In this document: one piece after another, positions 21,260 to 32,188 of the stretch | How positions within the stretch are numbered: position 1 is the first letter of the stretch | Layout: each line of letters begins with the position of its first letter | From: Pseudomonadota bacterium | GTDB lineage: Bacteria > Pseudomonadota > Alphaproteobacteria > Micavibrionales > UBA2020 | Assembly (NCBI GenBank): GCA_021849295.1 | Contig: JAJZTA010000012.1 | Location: forward strand, 1-64,000 | DNA: 64,000 bases | Direction: 5' to 3' | The notes under the pieces: generated by a model | What the model saw: only the letters and a program-made list of their open reading frames with translations | The model's database searches: none | What the model was told of the DNA's origin: nothing | Position numbers and translations under genes: made by a program

Positions 21260-21772
21260 TCAGCCGATCAGGTTTCTCATTGATTTGAGCTCGTCCAGCA
21301 TGGACTGGAGTTCATCGCGCTTCTTGCTCTTTTGCGGAACGCTGGAGGGCTCTTCCGCCTCGACCTGAACATCGGACGCGGCGACGCGGGCGGTGAGGTT
21401 GCCGCGCGTGCTGTGCAGGAGTTTCTGCACGCCCTTGATGGTGTAGCCTTCCTGATAGAGCAGGTGGTAGATGTTCTTCAACAACTCGATGTCTTCGGGA
21501 CGGTAGTAACGGCGTCCTCCGCCGCGCTTCAGCGGCCTGATCTGGCTGAACTTGCTTTCCCAGAAGCGCAGAACGTGCTGCTGGACTTTCAATTCGTCCG
21601 CCACTTCGCTGATCGTGCGGAAAGCGGAGGGGGCTTTTTCCGGCGCCGCCTTCTTGGCGGTTTTCTTCACGGGGCGGCGGTTGGGGATATTCTGGACGGT
21701 CTGCTTGTCCGTCTGGGGAGAGGTTTTCGGTTCGGACGTGCTGCTTGCAACTGATGACGTTGTCGAGGACAT
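21260..21772 (-). CDS. MerR family transcriptional regulator
   Basis: [47 protein letters not shown]. Confidence 0.9.
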   Translation of the reverse strand: MSSTTSSVASSTSEPKTSPQTDKQTVQNIPNRRPVKKTAKKAAPEKAPSAFRTISEVADELKVQQHVLRFWESKFSQIRPLKRGGGRRYYRPEDIELLKNIYHLLYQEGYTIKGVQKLLHSTRGNLTARVAASDVQVEAEEPSSVPQKSKKRDELQSMLDELKSMRNLIG

Positions 21773-21830
21773 AGGGGAGATGTTCCTTATTTTATTTCTT
21801 ATTTATTATATAGGGGTAGGGGCAGAATAT

Positions 21831-22157
21831 TTATTTTTCGGCGTTAATGCGTTCCTTCAAGACGTTGCTGGCGCGGAAGGTCAGCACACGGCGGGGAAGA
21901 ATGGGAACTTCTTCTCCGGTCTTGGGGTTGCGGCCGATGCGCTGGCGCTTGCTGCGCACCTGAAACGTGCCGAACGAGGAAATCTTGACCATTTCCCCTT
22001 TTTGCAGGGCCTTGCAGATCTCGGAGAGAACTGTTTCCACCAGATCAGCGGATTCGTTTCTGGAAAGACCGACTTGTTCGTAGACGGCTTGGCTCAAGTC
22101 TGCGCGAGTGATTGTCTGGTTGTTCATGTTGCACCTCAATAAAAGATCAACGTGCAA
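21831..22157 (-). CDS. ihfA: Integration host factor alpha subunit
   Basis: [25 protein letters not shown]... [30 protein letters not shown]. Confidence 0.93.
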   Translation of the reverse strand: MHVDLLLRCNMNNQTITRADLSQAVYEQVGLSRNESADLVETVLSEICKALQKGEMVKISSFGTFQVRSKRQRIGRNPKTGEEVPILPRRVLTFRASNVLKERINAEK

Positions 22158-22260
22158 ACACAGTATCGTTTCGCAATAAGGCAGTCAATACAAAGCGTTG
22201 AGAAATAAAGTTACAGTATTGACATGCTCGAAACCCGCAGATAACAAGGGGTTAGAAGGG

Positions 22261-23238
22261 TCACCAGCGTGCCAGCGCGGCGCCCCATGTAAAGCCTCCG
22301 CCCATCGCTTCCATGAGAATCAGATCGCCGGACCGGATTCGTCCGTCTTCAACCGCCGTGCAAAGCGCGAGGGGAATCGAAGCGGCGGATGTATTGCCAT
22401 GTTGTTCAACGGTTATGACGACGCGTTCCGGCGGCAACCCGAGTTTTTGCGCCGTCGCATCGATGATTCTCTTGTTGGCCTGATGCGGCACGAGCCACTG
22501 AATATCTTTTCCTTCCAGATCATTAGATTTAAGAGCTTCAACCACTACTTCACCCATGCGCGTCACGGCATGGCGGAAAACTTCGCGTCCGTTCATGCGC
22601 ACATGGCCTGTCGTTTGCGTCGTGGCGGGGCCGCCGTCGACATAAAGCTGCCCGCGGTGCGCGCCTTCGGAGTGAAGATGCGTCGAAAGAATGCCGCGAT
22701 CTTTTTTCGTTCCCTTCGCCGCGTCATCCGCTTCAAGAATCACCGCGCCCGCACCATCGCCGAACAGAACGCAGGTGGTGCGGTCGGTCCAGTCGAGCAG
22801 ACTGCTGAAGCGTTCGGCGCCTATCACCAGCGCGCGGTTGATCTGGCCGGATTTCACAAAATTATCGGCCGTCGCCAAGGCATATATAAAGCCGGAGCAG
22901 ACGGCCTGAATGTCGAAGGCGAATCCCTTGTCGCCCATGCCGAGGTTGTCCTGCACGGTGACGGCCGTTGCGGGGAAGGTCTGGTCGGGCGTGGTTGTCG
23001 CAAGGAAGATGGCGTCTATGTCCTTGCCTTCAAGACCCGCCTTTTCGAGGGCGCGGCGTGCGGCGCGCGTCGCCATGTCGGATGTCGTTTCTTTTTTACC
23101 GGCGATATGGCGCGCCTTGATGCCGGTGCGCTGCTCGATCCATTCATTCGAGGTGTCGATGATCCTGGCGAGATCGTCATTGGTCATGACGCCTTCCGGC
23201 AGGTAAGAGCCGCAACCGATGATCTTTGCGCGTCTCAT
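22261..23238 (-). CDS. fabH: 3-oxoacyl-ACP synthase III
   Basis: [41 protein letters not shown]. Confidence 0.95.
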   Translation of the reverse strand: MRRAKIIGCGSYLPEGVMTNDDLARIIDTSNEWIEQRTGIKARHIAGKKETTSDMATRAARRALEKAGLEGKDIDAIFLATTTPDQTFPATAVTVQDNLGMGDKGFAFDIQAVCSGFIYALATADNFVKSGQINRALVIGAERFSSLLDWTDRTTCVLFGDGAGAVILEADDAAKGTKKDRGILSTHLHSEGAHRGQLYVDGGPATTQTTGHVRMNGREVFRHAVTRMGEVVVEALKSNDLEGKDIQWLVPHQANKRIIDATAQKLGLPPERVVITVEQHGNTSAASIPLALCTAVEDGRIRSGDLILMEAMGGGFTWGAALARW

Positions 23239-24329
23239 GCAGGCACCGTTTCTTCGGTCACGGAAAGCGCGGGGCTGCCGGAACCGATCCCCATGCTTTC
23301 AAGCTCTTGTGCAACCTTCTTATTAAACTGGATGAGGGCCATTTCGGCCGCCACGCCGATGGCGTTGGCAAAGCCGACGGCGTTCGTGCCGCCGTGGCTT
23401 TTGATGCAGAGGCCCTTGAGGCCCATAAAGCTGGCGCCGTTGTAATGGTTTGGGTCGAGCCGCTTCTTCAATGACAGGAAAGAGGGCAGGGCGATGGCAA
23501 TGCCCGGCAGGCAGAGGACGGTGCCGAACTTTCCAAGCCACGAGGAGAAGAGCGTTTGCTTCACAAGGCTGCCGAGCAGCTTGGCCGTGCCTTCGATGGC
23601 CTTGAGGACAATGTTTCCCGTGAAACCATCGGTGACGACGACGTCGACCGTGCCGCTGCTGATGTCGTCGCCTTCGACGAAGCCGATATATTTGCCCGGC
23701 AGGTGCGCCGCGGCTTCGAGCAGCTCCGCCGCGCCTTTGACGGTTTCGTCGCCCTTCATCTGTTCGGAGCCGACATTGAGCAGGCCGATGCGCGGCTCCG
23801 CCGTTTTCATGATTTCACGTGAGAAAACGCCGCCAAGCGTCGCAAATTCAAGCAAGTTCTGCGGGGAACATTCCACATTCGCGCCGAGATCGAGCATGAC
23901 GACGCCGTGTCCCGCGACCTTTGTCGGCATATAGGTCGCGATGGCGGGGCGTGTGATGCCGGGCAGGGCTTTGAGAACGAATTTCGCCATGGCCATCAAC
24001 GCGCCGGTGTTGCCGGCGGAGACGACACAATGCGCTTCGCCGTTGCCCACGGCGTCGATGGCGAGGCGCATGCTGGAGTTGCGCCCCTGACGGAGCGCGA
24101 CCGAGGGTTTATCTTCGCTGGTAACGTAGTCCGGCGTATGGCGCAGTTCCATCACGGCCTCGAGGCCGGGGTGTTTCTTGATCAGCGGGCCGATCTTCTT
24201 TTCGTCGCCGAAGATAATGAACTTCGCCTGTGGATATTTTTTGCGCGCGAGCCACGCCCCCTCAACAACGATATTGGGCGCATGATCTCCGCCCATGCCG
24301 TCCAGGGATATGACCAGTCCGTTTTCCAA
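23235..24329 (-). CDS. plsX: Phosphate acyltransferase PlsX
   Basis: [45 protein letters not shown]. Confidence 0.95.
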   Translation of the reverse strand: MENGLVISLDGMGGDHAPNIVVEGAWLARKKYPQAKFIIFGDEKKIGPLIKKHPGLEAVMELRHTPDYVTSEDKPSVALRQGRNSSMRLAIDAVGNGEAHCVVSAGNTGALMAMAKFVLKALPGITRPAIATYMPTKVAGHGVVMLDLGANVECSPQNLLEFATLGGVFSREIMKTAEPRIGLLNVGSEQMKGDETVKGAAELLEAAAHLPGKYIGFVEGDDISSGTVDVVVTDGFTGNIVLKAIEGTAKLLGSLVKQTLFSSWLGKFGTVLCLPGIAIALPSFLSLKKRLDPNHYNGASFMGLKGLCIKSHGGTNAVGFANAIGVAAEMALIQFNKKVAQELESMGIGSGSPALSVTEETVPA

Positions 24330-24390
24330 AGGGGGTGCCTTTGTTACTTATAGTGGGTTATCGCAGCGGGAAAGCCGCGGCTGGAAGGCT

Positions 24391-24567
24391 TCAGTCAACG
24401 TCGATGACTTGCTGACCTTTGTACATGCCGGTCTTCAGGCAGACATGGTGCGGGCGCACCATTTCACCCGTGTGCTTGTCTTCCACGACAGCGGGAGACT
24501 TGAGCGCATGGTGGGCGCGGCGCATGTCGCGTCTCGACTTCGATGTTTTTCTTTTTGGAACAGCCAT
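24391..24567 (-). CDS. rpmF: 50S ribosomal protein L32 (absent from ORF track, 58 aa)
   Basis: Manual translation: [58 protein letters not shown]. Confidence 0.95.
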   Translation of the reverse strand: MAVPKRKTSKSRRDMRRAHHALKSPAVVEDKHTGEMVRPHHVCLKTGMYKGQQVIDVD

Positions 24568-24713
24568 GGTTTGTGTACTCTCTCAAAATTAATCAGCTTC
24601 ATTACATAAGGAAAAATCCCTGATCAGGCAAGAAAAATCACCTGTTCCGACCCCATAAATACGTTTTTTTAAAGAGTTTTTTAATTATTATGAAAAAAAA
24701 ATTACGATTCAAG

Positions 24714-24727
24714 TTAACCAAGGTTAA
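24714..24727. promoter_or_regulatory. Candidate CtrA-type site upstream of ctrA
   Basis: TTAACC-AA-GGTTAA in the ctrA leader; resembles paired TTAA half-sites but with N6 spacing. Confidence 0.4.
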
Positions 24728-24800
24728 TTTTATTGGTATAATGGTAGACAGGGTCAAGGTTCAATTAAGGTTTAACGTCAATCAAAGGGGAATGAAGAGC

Positions 24801-25520
24801 ATGCGGGTTCTACTTGTAGAAGACGACCAGTCCACAGCCAAGAGCATTGAACTGATGCTGAAATCCGACGGCTATGTTGTCGATATGACCGACATGGGCG
24901 AAGACGGGCTCGAAATCGGCAAGCTCTACGAATACGATATCATCATTCTCGATCTGATGCTGCCCGATCTCGACGGCTACGAAGTACTGAAGCGTCTGCG
25001 CGCCGCCAAGGTCGAAACGCCCATTCTGATTCTCTCCGGTTTATCGGAGCTGGACAGCAAGCTCAAGGGCCTCGGCTTCGGCGCCGACGACTATCTCACC
25101 AAGCCCTTCGACAAAAGAGAACTCATGGCGCGCATTCAGGCGATCGTCCGCCGCTCCAAGGGCCACGCGCAGAGCGTGATCAAGACAGGCCCGATCATGG
25201 TCAATCTCGATGCCCGCACCGTCGAGGTCGACAACAAGCAATTGCACCTGACCAGCAAGGAATACGGCATCATCGAGCTGCTCTCCTTGCGCAAAGGCTC
25301 GACCCTGACCAAGGAAATGTTCCTCAACCACCTTTATGGCGGCATGGACGAGCCTGAGGTCAAGATCATCGACGTGTTCATCTGCAAGCTGCGCAAGAAG
25401 ATCGACAAGCTGTCCGCCGACGGCGGCGCCTGCATCGAGACCGTCTGGGGGCGCGGCTACGTGCTGCGCGATCCGAACGGCCTGCCGCAGCAAACCTCGA
25501 AGGAATCCGTTTCGGGATAG
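24801..25520 (+). CDS. ctrA: Cell-cycle response regulator CtrA
   Basis: [63 protein letters not shown]; winged-helix output domain. ORF-track start 24690 is too early. Confidence 0.9.
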   Translation: MRVLLVEDDQSTAKSIELMLKSDGYVVDMTDMGEDGLEIGKLYEYDIIILDLMLPDLDGYEVLKRLRAAKVETPILILSGLSELDSKLKGLGFGADDYLTKPFDKRELMARIQAIVRRSKGHAQSVIKTGPIMVNLDARTVEVDNKQLHLTSKEYGIIELLSLRKGSTLTKEMFLNHLYGGMDEPEVKIIDVFICKLRKKIDKLSADGGACIETVWGRGYVLRDPNGLPQQTSKESVSG

Positions 25521-25548
25521 GCTCTCCAGCACCGGTCAGGACTTTCAA

Positions 25549-26481
25549 GTGACTTCTTTCAGTTATGAGACAACGCTGTTGCCGTTGACGTTGCTGGTCG
25601 TGCTCGGCTGGATCGTCGGGCGCTGGCGCAACATCGACGTCAGGCCCATCTCGACCATCGTGATCTATGCCGTCGCGCCGGTTGTCGCCTTCGGGACGAC
25701 GGCGCAGCTTGTTTTCCACGGCAGGATCGTTCTGCTGCCGTTCATCGTCTATACGCTGGCCTGTTTCTGCGGCCTCACGTCCTTTGTGCTGGGGCGGGCG
25801 CTCTTGAAAAAGAAGGACATGCGCTTTCTGCTGCCGGAGGCGACGGGCTGCGGCAACAACGGCTATTTCGGCCTGCCGCTGGCGATGGCGCTGTTCGCCC
25901 CGGCGCAGGTGGGCGTTTACTTCCTCATCATGATGGGTACGTCGATTTTCGAGGCCACGTTCGGCTATTATTTCGTCGGGCGGGGGAACCTGTCCGTCAA
26001 GGATTCGCTCAAGCGCACGGCGGGCATGCCGATCATCTACGCCATCACCGCGGGGCTTATTCTGTCCGCCAACCATATCCCGCTTGCGCCGGGCCTGATC
26101 AAGCTCTGCGACGTGGCGAAGGGCTGCTACGTGACGCTCGGCATGATGATCATCGGCCTTGCGCTGGCCAAGCATAAAAAGCTCTCGTGGGATTTCGATT
26201 TCATCGCGCTGGTGATGTTCGGCAAATATGTCCTCTGGGCCGCGGCCGTCGCGGCGTTCGTCTGGCTCGACGCGCATGTGCTGAAGATATACGACGGCTC
26301 CGTTTACGCCATGATCGCCATTCTCGTCGTCACGCCGTCGGCGGCCAATACGGCGGCCTTCGCCGCGCAGCACGACTTCAAATCGCAGCAGGCGGCGACC
26401 GTCGTGTTCGTGACGACGCTTCTGTCCTTCGCGACCCTGCCTTTTACGCTGCCGCTGCTGTTTACTTTTGTGCCGCACTGA
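25549..26481 (+). CDS. AEC-family auxin-efflux-like transporter
   Basis: GTG start at VTSFSYETTLLPLTLLVVLGW; about 10 TM segments; ATGCGNNGYFGLPLAMALF. Confidence 0.8.
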   Translation: MTSFSYETTLLPLTLLVVLGWIVGRWRNIDVRPISTIVIYAVAPVVAFGTTAQLVFHGRIVLLPFIVYTLACFCGLTSFVLGRALLKKKDMRFLLPEATGCGNNGYFGLPLAMALFAPAQVGVYFLIMMGTSIFEATFGYYFVGRGNLSVKDSLKRTAGMPIIYAITAGLILSANHIPLAPGLIKLCDVAKGCYVTLGMMIIGLALAKHKKLSWDFDFIALVMFGKYVLWAAAVAAFVWLDAHVLKIYDGSVYAMIAILVVTPSAANTAAFAAQHDFKSQQAATVVFVTTLLSFATLPFTLPLLFTFVPH

Positions 26482-27337
26482 CGGGCGGGACGGGCGCCGC
26501 TGGTTTTTTCTCCGCCATGAATGTGGAATCGTCGCGCACATAAACGCCGCGCACGTTGGCGAGCGGCCTGAAGGCGTCCGATATGCCGATGACGGTTTCC
26601 GCGCCGCCGAGGAACAGGACGCCGTCCTCTCTGGTCGCGCCCTTGAGCGTGGACAGAACTTTGCCCTTGGTGGGCACGTCGAAATAGATCAAAACGTTGC
26701 GGCAGAGAACGATGTCGAAATGGCCGAGGTGCTTCAGGTCGCCCAGCAGGTTGGCCTCCTTGAAGGCGATCATGTCCTTCAGCTCCGGCTTGAACGCCCA
26801 GTTGTCGCCCTGCTTGGTGAAATATTTGACCAGCATCTGGATCGGCAGGCCGCGCTGGACTTCGAACTGCGAATAGACGCCGGCTTTCGCTTGCGCGAGA
26901 ATGTCCTGCGACAGGTCGGTTGCGACGATCTCGAACCGCCAGCCTGCGAGTTGCGGGTGTTCTTTCAGCGTCATGGCGACGGAATAAGGCTCCTGTCCGC
27001 TGGAGCAGGCGGCGGACCAGATGCGCAGGCTTCTTTGCGTCGCGCGCGATTTCAAAAAGACCGGCAGGATGTCCTCTTTCAGGCGCTGGAACGGCGTATT
27101 GTCGCGGAAGAACGACGTTTCGTTGGTCGTCATGGCCTCGACGACCGCGCGGGTCAGCGCCGCGTCCCGGCAGGCCCGCATTTGCCGCGCCAGCCCCTCG
27201 AGGCCGCCCTGAATGCCCTGCTTCTGCGCCAGCGGCAACAGGCGCGATTCGAGCAGGTACAATTTTTCAGGCGTGATGATGAGGCCGGATTCCCTTTTCA
27301 GCAGCTCCTCGAAGAATTTGTAGTCCAGATCGTTCAT
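26462..27337 (-). CDS. cheR: Chemotaxis protein methyltransferase CheR
   Basis: MTTNETSFFRDNTPFQRLKEDILP; IWSAACSSGQEPYSVAM; FDIVLCRNVLIYFD. Confidence 0.93.
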   Translation of the reverse strand: MNDLDYKFFEELLKRESGLIITPEKLYLLESRLLPLAQKQGIQGGLEGLARQMRACRDAALTRAVVEAMTTNETSFFRDNTPFQRLKEDILPVFLKSRATQRSLRIWSAACSSGQEPYSVAMTLKEHPQLAGWRFEIVATDLSQDILAQAKAGVYSQFEVQRGLPIQMLVKYFTKQGDNWAFKPELKDMIAFKEANLLGDLKHLGHFDIVLCRNVLIYFDVPTKGKVLSTLKGATREDGVLFLGGAETVIGISDAFRPLANVRGVYVRDDSTFMAEKKPAAPVPPVSAAQK

Positions 27338-28503
27338 GGGGCGCCTCCGGCGGCGGGAGAGGCGCCGCGGTCGGCATATTCGCGCACGGCGTGCGCAAGT
27401 TTGTTCAGCGGCAGCACCTGCGTGCAGACGCCCGCCATGGCGACGGCGCCCGGCATGCCCCAGACGACGCTGGTCGCTTCGTCCTGCGCCAGCACGGTCC
27501 CGCCGGCTTCCGCGAGCTGCTGGCAGGCATTCATGCCGTCCGCGCCCATGCCGGTGAAGATGACGGCGAGGATTTTTTTGCCGTACGCCTCGATGAGGCT
27601 GCGCAGCATGGGGTCGACGGCGGGGCGGCAGAAATTCTCCTGCGCGTCCTGATTGAGCGAGATGATTTTCCGCGCGCCTTCCTGTCTGACGGTCATGTGA
27701 TAGTTGCCCGGCGCAAGATAAACGCGGCCGCCGGTGACGGGCTCTCCGTCCTGACCCTCGCGGCAGTCGAGGCCGGACTGCTTGGAAATATGCTCGGAGA
27801 GAATGGTCGTGAACATCGGCGGCATATGCTGCGTGACGAAGACGGGTTGTTTGAGCGGGCCTTTGAGATCGGTAAAGAATTGCAGCAGGGCCTGCGGGCC
27901 GCCGGTCGAGCTGCCGATGGCGATGACATCCGGCGCCGCTTTGATGATTTCGGGCCGCAGCGTGAATTTTTTGGGCGGCGGCGCGGGGCGGGTGGTTACG
28001 GTTGTTTTCTGCGCGGCGGCGGGGGCCGCGGCAGATTGTTTTCCCGTTCCGCCCCGTTTCTTTCTGGCCAGCATGCCGAGCGAGCGGACTTTCTCGACGA
28101 GGCTGTCGCGGAAATTGTTCGAGCCGGCCAGTTCCTGCGACGTCGGCTTGGCAAGGCATTCCGCCGCGCCCGCCTCGAAGGCCTTGAGCGTGATGGCGGC
28201 GTTGGCCTTGGTGAGCGTCGAGGCGATGATGACCTGCACGTTCGGGTCCGCCTTGAGGATCAGGGGCAGGGCGGTGATGCCGTCCATCACGGGCATCTCG
28301 ATGTCGAGAAGCACGACGTCGTACTTGTCCGGCGCCGTGTTGTTGACGGCCATCTGGCCGTTGGCGACGGAGGAGATGACTTTGATGTCGGGGCTGCTCT
28401 CGATAAAACGGGTGAGAAAGCCGCGGATGACGGCGGAATCGTCCACGACCATGACCCTGATCGGGTTTGCGGCGGAAGGCATGATGTCGGTCGTCGGTGC
28501 CAT
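27334..28503 (-). CDS. cheB: Chemotaxis methylesterase CheB
   Basis: REC domain VMVVDDSAVIRGFL; AIGSSTGGPQALLQF; VFVTQHMPPMFT; FTGMGADGM. Confidence 0.95.
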   Translation of the reverse strand: MAPTTDIMPSAANPIRVMVVDDSAVIRGFLTRFIESSPDIKVISSVANGQMAVNNTAPDKYDVVLLDIEMPVMDGITALPLILKADPNVQVIIASTLTKANAAITLKAFEAGAAECLAKPTSQELAGSNNFRDSLVEKVRSLGMLARKKRGGTGKQSAAAPAAAQKTTVTTRPAPPPKKFTLRPEIIKAAPDVIAIGSSTGGPQALLQFFTDLKGPLKQPVFVTQHMPPMFTTILSEHISKQSGLDCREGQDGEPVTGGRVYLAPGNYHMTVRQEGARKIISLNQDAQENFCRPAVDPMLRSLIEAYGKKILAVIFTGMGADGMNACQQLAEAGGTVLAQDEATSVVWGMPGAVAMAGVCTQVLPLNKLAHAVREYADRGASPAAGGAP

Positions 28504-28516
28504 GCCTCGCGCCCCC

Positions 28517-28882
28517 TCAGATCGCGCCGATTTGCAGCAATTTGCTCTGGACGATTTCCTTGTCGAAGGGTTTCATGATGTATTCGTTGGCGCCGGCCTC
28601 GAGCGCCTTTTCAATGAAGGAGAACTCGTTTTCCGTGGTGCAGAAAATGACCTTCGGCGCGTCGCCGCCCTCTGTTTTGCGCAAGACCTGCAAAAACTCG
28701 ATGCCGCTCATCACCGGCATGTTCCAGTCGAGCAGGATGACGTCGGGCATGCCCGCTTTGCAGGCTTCGACCGCTTTCTGCCCGTCTTCGGCCTCGCTGC
28801 AGGCGAAGCCGAGGTCTTCGAATATTTTCTGCGCGACTTTCCGGACAACCCGGCTATCGTCGACAATCAGGCAGGTCTTCAT
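28517..28882 (-). CDS. cheY: Chemotaxis response regulator CheY
   Basis: MKTCLIVDDSRVVRKVAQKIFEDLGF; stand-alone REC domain. Confidence 0.92.
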   Translation of the reverse strand: MKTCLIVDDSRVVRKVAQKIFEDLGFACSEAEDGQKAVEACKAGMPDVILLDWNMPVMSGIEFLQVLRKTEGGDAPKVIFCTTENEFSFIEKALEAGANEYIMKPFDKEIVQSKLLQIGAI

Positions 28883-28908
28883 GTCAGCAACCTTTCTCCT
28901 GCGCAGGT

Positions 28909-29388
28909 TTAAGCGGCGTCGTCTTTCACGAACAAGGCCTCGAGCATGCCGGGAACGTCGAGGATGACAAGCAATTCTTCCTTGAGACGGTAGATGCCGA
29001 TGGCCAGCGCGCGCCATGAGGCTTCGAGCGTTGCGGGCGTTTTTTCGAAATCCGCGTCGGGCAGGGACAGCACCTCGCCGACGCTGTCGACGATCAGGCT
29101 GTAAAGCTCGCCTTTGTGCTCGACGACGATATACATGGTCTTCATCTCCGCCGGTTTTTCGGGCATGCCGAGCTTATGGCGCAGGTTGATCGCCGTGACG
29201 ACGCGTCCGCGCAGGTTGAGCGATCCGGCGACTTCTTTCGGCGCCAGCGGCACGCGCGTGACTTTTTGCTCGCCGAGAACGTCCTGCACCTGCAAAACGG
29301 GGATGCCGAAGATCTGCCCCGCGACGGTGGCGGTCAGGAACTCCTTGTTGCCGCCGTCGGCGGCGCTGTCTTTGTCTGTTTTCGTCAT
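28909..29388 (-). CDS. cheW: Chemotaxis coupling protein CheW
   Basis: TATVAGQIFGIPVLQVQDVLGEQKVTRVPLAPKEVAGSLNLRGRVVTAINLR. Confidence 0.93.
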   Translation of the reverse strand: MTKTDKDSAADGGNKEFLTATVAGQIFGIPVLQVQDVLGEQKVTRVPLAPKEVAGSLNLRGRVVTAINLRHKLGMPEKPAEMKTMYIVVEHKGELYSLIVDSVGEVLSLPDADFEKTPATLEASWRALAIGIYRLKEELLVILDVPGMLEALFVKDDAA

Positions 29389-32051
29389 GCGGCTTCTCCC
29401 AGGCTGGCGATCGAGCGGAGCAGGGCTTCGCGGTCGAACTTGGCGATATAATTATTGAACCCCGCTGCCTTGCCGCGGTTGATATCCTGCTCCGTGGCGT
29501 GCGAGGAGAGCGCAAAGAGCGGAACGTTCTTCCATTTGCTGTCGTTGGCCTTGATTTTTTGCGCGAGCTCATAGCCGTTCATGCCGGGCATCTCGATGTC
29601 GCTGATGATCAAGTCGAACTGCTCTCCGGCGCGGCAAAGCCCCATGGCCTCGTCGCCGCTTTGCGCGCTGACGACGTTGTAGCCGGCGATGCTGAGCATC
29701 GGCGAAAGCATGTTGCGGAAGAACGGGCTGTCGTCCACCAGCAGGATCTTGAGCGTCTTTTCCTGCTTCTGGAACTGGCCGCCGGATTTGCAGCCGAACC
29801 AGTCGCCGTGGGCGATGGAGAGGAAATGCCCGACGTCGATCACGTCCATGGCCTGCCCCTGTATGATGGCACTGCCGAGCATGCCGAAGTTGTTCTCCGA
29901 GGTAATCTGCACGTTGATGCGCTCCTCGACGATGTCGACGATGCTGTCGACCATCAGGCCCATCGAGCGGTCGCGGTCGGAGAAGACCAGAACGGGCTGG
30001 TTGCCTTTGTCTTTCAGCGTCATCTGGTCGCTGAAGGGGATGAGCGGCATCAGCGCGCCGCGGTACTGGATCACTTTCTGCAGGCCCGAGACCTCGATCT
30101 GACCGACTTCGAAATCCTCGAGCCGCGAGACGAGGGCGAGCGGCACGGCGCGCGGCGCGCCGGGGCCCGCCTTGAAGATGAGCAGCGACGTTTTGCGCTC
30201 GTTGTCGGCGACGGCGCGCGCGCCTTCCGCCGCCCTGCCTTTTTCCCTGTCGTGGGTGTCGGCGACCTTGCCGACGGCGTTGGCGATGCCGTTCGGATCG
30301 AGAATCATGATGACGCTGCCGTCGCCGAGAATGGTGTTGCCGGAAAAGAGACGGATGTTTTTGAGGATCGGAGAGACGGGCTTGACGACGATCTCCTCCG
30401 TGTCGAAGACGCGGTCGACGATGATGCCGAAGGTTTGCGCGCCGACCTCGACGACGATGACTTGCTTGTTGGCGCGGTCGTCTTCCGCTTCTTCCAGCTT
30501 GAGGATTTTGGTGAGCGAGACCAGCGGCAGCAGCCGGTCGCGCAGGCGCATGACGGGCGTGCCGTGGATTTCCTCCAGTTTGTTTTCACCGTTGGCGGAG
30601 AGGCGCACGAGCTCCTGCACGCTGATTTGCGGGATGGCGAAGCGCTCGCCGCTGGACTCGACGATCAGCGCCGAGACGATGGCGAGGGTGAGCGGAATCT
30701 TGATGGTGAAGGTCGTGCCTTTGCCCTCGATGGATTTCATCTCGATGGTGCCGCCGATTTTCTCGATGTTGGTGCGCACGACGTCCATGCCGACGCCGCG
30801 GCCGGAGACGGCGGTAATTTTTTCCGCGGTCGAGAAACCGGGCGCGAAGATGAACTGCTGGATTTGCTGTTCGGTCATGCTCTTGATCTGCTCTTCGGTG
30901 GCAACGCCTTTTTCGATGGCTTTTTTGCGGATGCGCTCGGAACTGAGGCCGCGACCGTCGTCCGAAATCTCGATGACGATGTGCCCGCCTTCGTGGAAGG
31001 CGTTGAGCAGTATCGTGCCTTCTTCGGGCTTGCCTACGGCAAGGCGTTCCTCCGGCGTTTCGATGCCGTGGTCTCCGGAGTTGCGCACCATGTGCGTCAG
31101 CGGGTCCTTGATCAGTTCGAGGACTTGCCGGTCGAGCTCCGTTTCGTTGCCGCGCATGTCGAGGTTGATCTTCTTGCCGAGTTCGACGGAGATGTCGCGG
31201 ATGATGCGGGTGAGCTTGCTCCAGGCGTTGCCGATGGGCTGCATGCGCGTCTGCATGACGCCTTCCTGCAGGTCGGAGACGACATGGCTCAGGCGTTGCA
31301 GCGGCGGCGTGAAGGGGCTGTCGTGCTGCGTGCGCAGGATTTGCAGGAGCTGGTTGCGGGTGAGGACAAGCTCGCTCACCATCGTCATCAGGTTTTCCAG
31401 CACGTCGACGCTGACGCGCAGGCTTTTTTCTCCGGCGGGCGCGGCGGATGCGGTCGAGGCCGCCGCGGGCTGGGCGGGCGCGGCCGGTTTGGCGGCTTTC
31501 GGTGCCGGTGCGGGGGCTGGTTCCGCAGGCGCGGCTTCGGCCGGTTCCTCCGAATAGTTCTCTGCCCTGACCGGTTCGAACAATTGGTCGGGCGTGGGCA
31601 CAAATTCGGTTTTTTCTTCTTTTTTGGCTTTTTTCTTTTTCTCGGCTTTGGGCGCGGCTGCGGCGGGCGCGTCCTTGCCTTCGAACACGGCGTCGAGGCG
31701 GGCGATCAGGTCGCTGTCGTCGCCTTCCGGCTCTTTTTCCGTTTCGGCGATGCCGGCGACGATCCCCTTGATGCAGTCGAAAGCCTCGAGGATGAGAGAG
31801 ACGGAATCCACCGTCACCTGCAGCGAGCCGTCGCGGTAGCGGCCCATGATGTTTTCGGAGTGGTGGGCGACGGCTTCGAGACGCGGCAGCCCGAGAAAGC
31901 CGCAGGTGCCCTTGATCGTGTGGACGAGGCGGAAAATGCGGCCGATGAGATCTTTGTCGTCAGGATTTTGTTCGAGCTTGACGATGTCGTTGTCGAGGGC
32001 GTTGAGGCTCTCCGTCGTTTCCGCCAAAAATTCCTGAATCAGATCATCCAT
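29385..32051 (-). CDS. cheA: Hybrid chemotaxis histidine kinase CheA (Hpt-HATPase-CheW-CheW-REC)
   Basis: Hpt LVHTIKGTCGFLGL; HMVRNSGDHGIE; two CheW-like regions; C-terminal REC KILLVDDSPFFRNML. Confidence 0.93.
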   Translation of the reverse strand: MDDLIQEFLAETTESLNALDNDIVKLEQNPDDKDLIGRIFRLVHTIKGTCGFLGLPRLEAVAHHSENIMGRYRDGSLQVTVDSVSLILEAFDCIKGIVAGIAETEKEPEGDDSDLIARLDAVFEGKDAPAAAAPKAEKKKKAKKEEKTEFVPTPDQLFEPVRAENYSEEPAEAAPAEPAPAPAPKAAKPAAPAQPAAASTASAAPAGEKSLRVSVDVLENLMTMVSELVLTRNQLLQILRTQHDSPFTPPLQRLSHVVSDLQEGVMQTRMQPIGNAWSKLTRIIRDISVELGKKINLDMRGNETELDRQVLELIKDPLTHMVRNSGDHGIETPEERLAVGKPEEGTILLNAFHEGGHIVIEISDDGRGLSSERIRKKAIEKGVATEEQIKSMTEQQIQQFIFAPGFSTAEKITAVSGRGVGMDVVRTNIEKIGGTIEMKSIEGKGTTFTIKIPLTLAIVSALIVESSGERFAIPQISVQELVRLSANGENKLEEIHGTPVMRLRDRLLPLVSLTKILKLEEAEDDRANKQVIVVEVGAQTFGIIVDRVFDTEEIVVKPVSPILKNIRLFSGNTILGDGSVIMILDPNGIANAVGKVADTHDREKGRAAEGARAVADNERKTSLLIFKAGPGAPRAVPLALVSRLEDFEVGQIEVSGLQKVIQYRGALMPLIPFSDQMTLKDKGNQPVLVFSDRDRSMGLMVDSIVDIVEERINVQITSENNFGMLGSAIIQGQAMDVIDVGHFLSIAHGDWFGCKSGGQFQKQEKTLKILLVDDSPFFRNMLSPMLSIAGYNVVSAQSGDEAMGLCRAGEQFDLIISDIEMPGMNGYELAQKIKANDSKWKNVPLFALSSHATEQDINRGKAAGFNNYIAKFDREALLRSIASLGEAA

Positions 32052-32188
32052 TTTTCGTCACCCCCGCAAACTAAAAAACCTGCTTCGTGCAGTACTATAA
32101 TGCACTGAACTGATTAAGGTTTTATTAGTATGCGGCGGGAAATCCGGCGGGGATTTACCTAATAAACCGGGGCGGCATACTGCTGTAT

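Noticed and set aside
29499-32108. 869-aa ORF antisense to cheA
   Set aside because: High-GC shadow frame of a clear CheA; composition is low-complexity and matches no family pattern.
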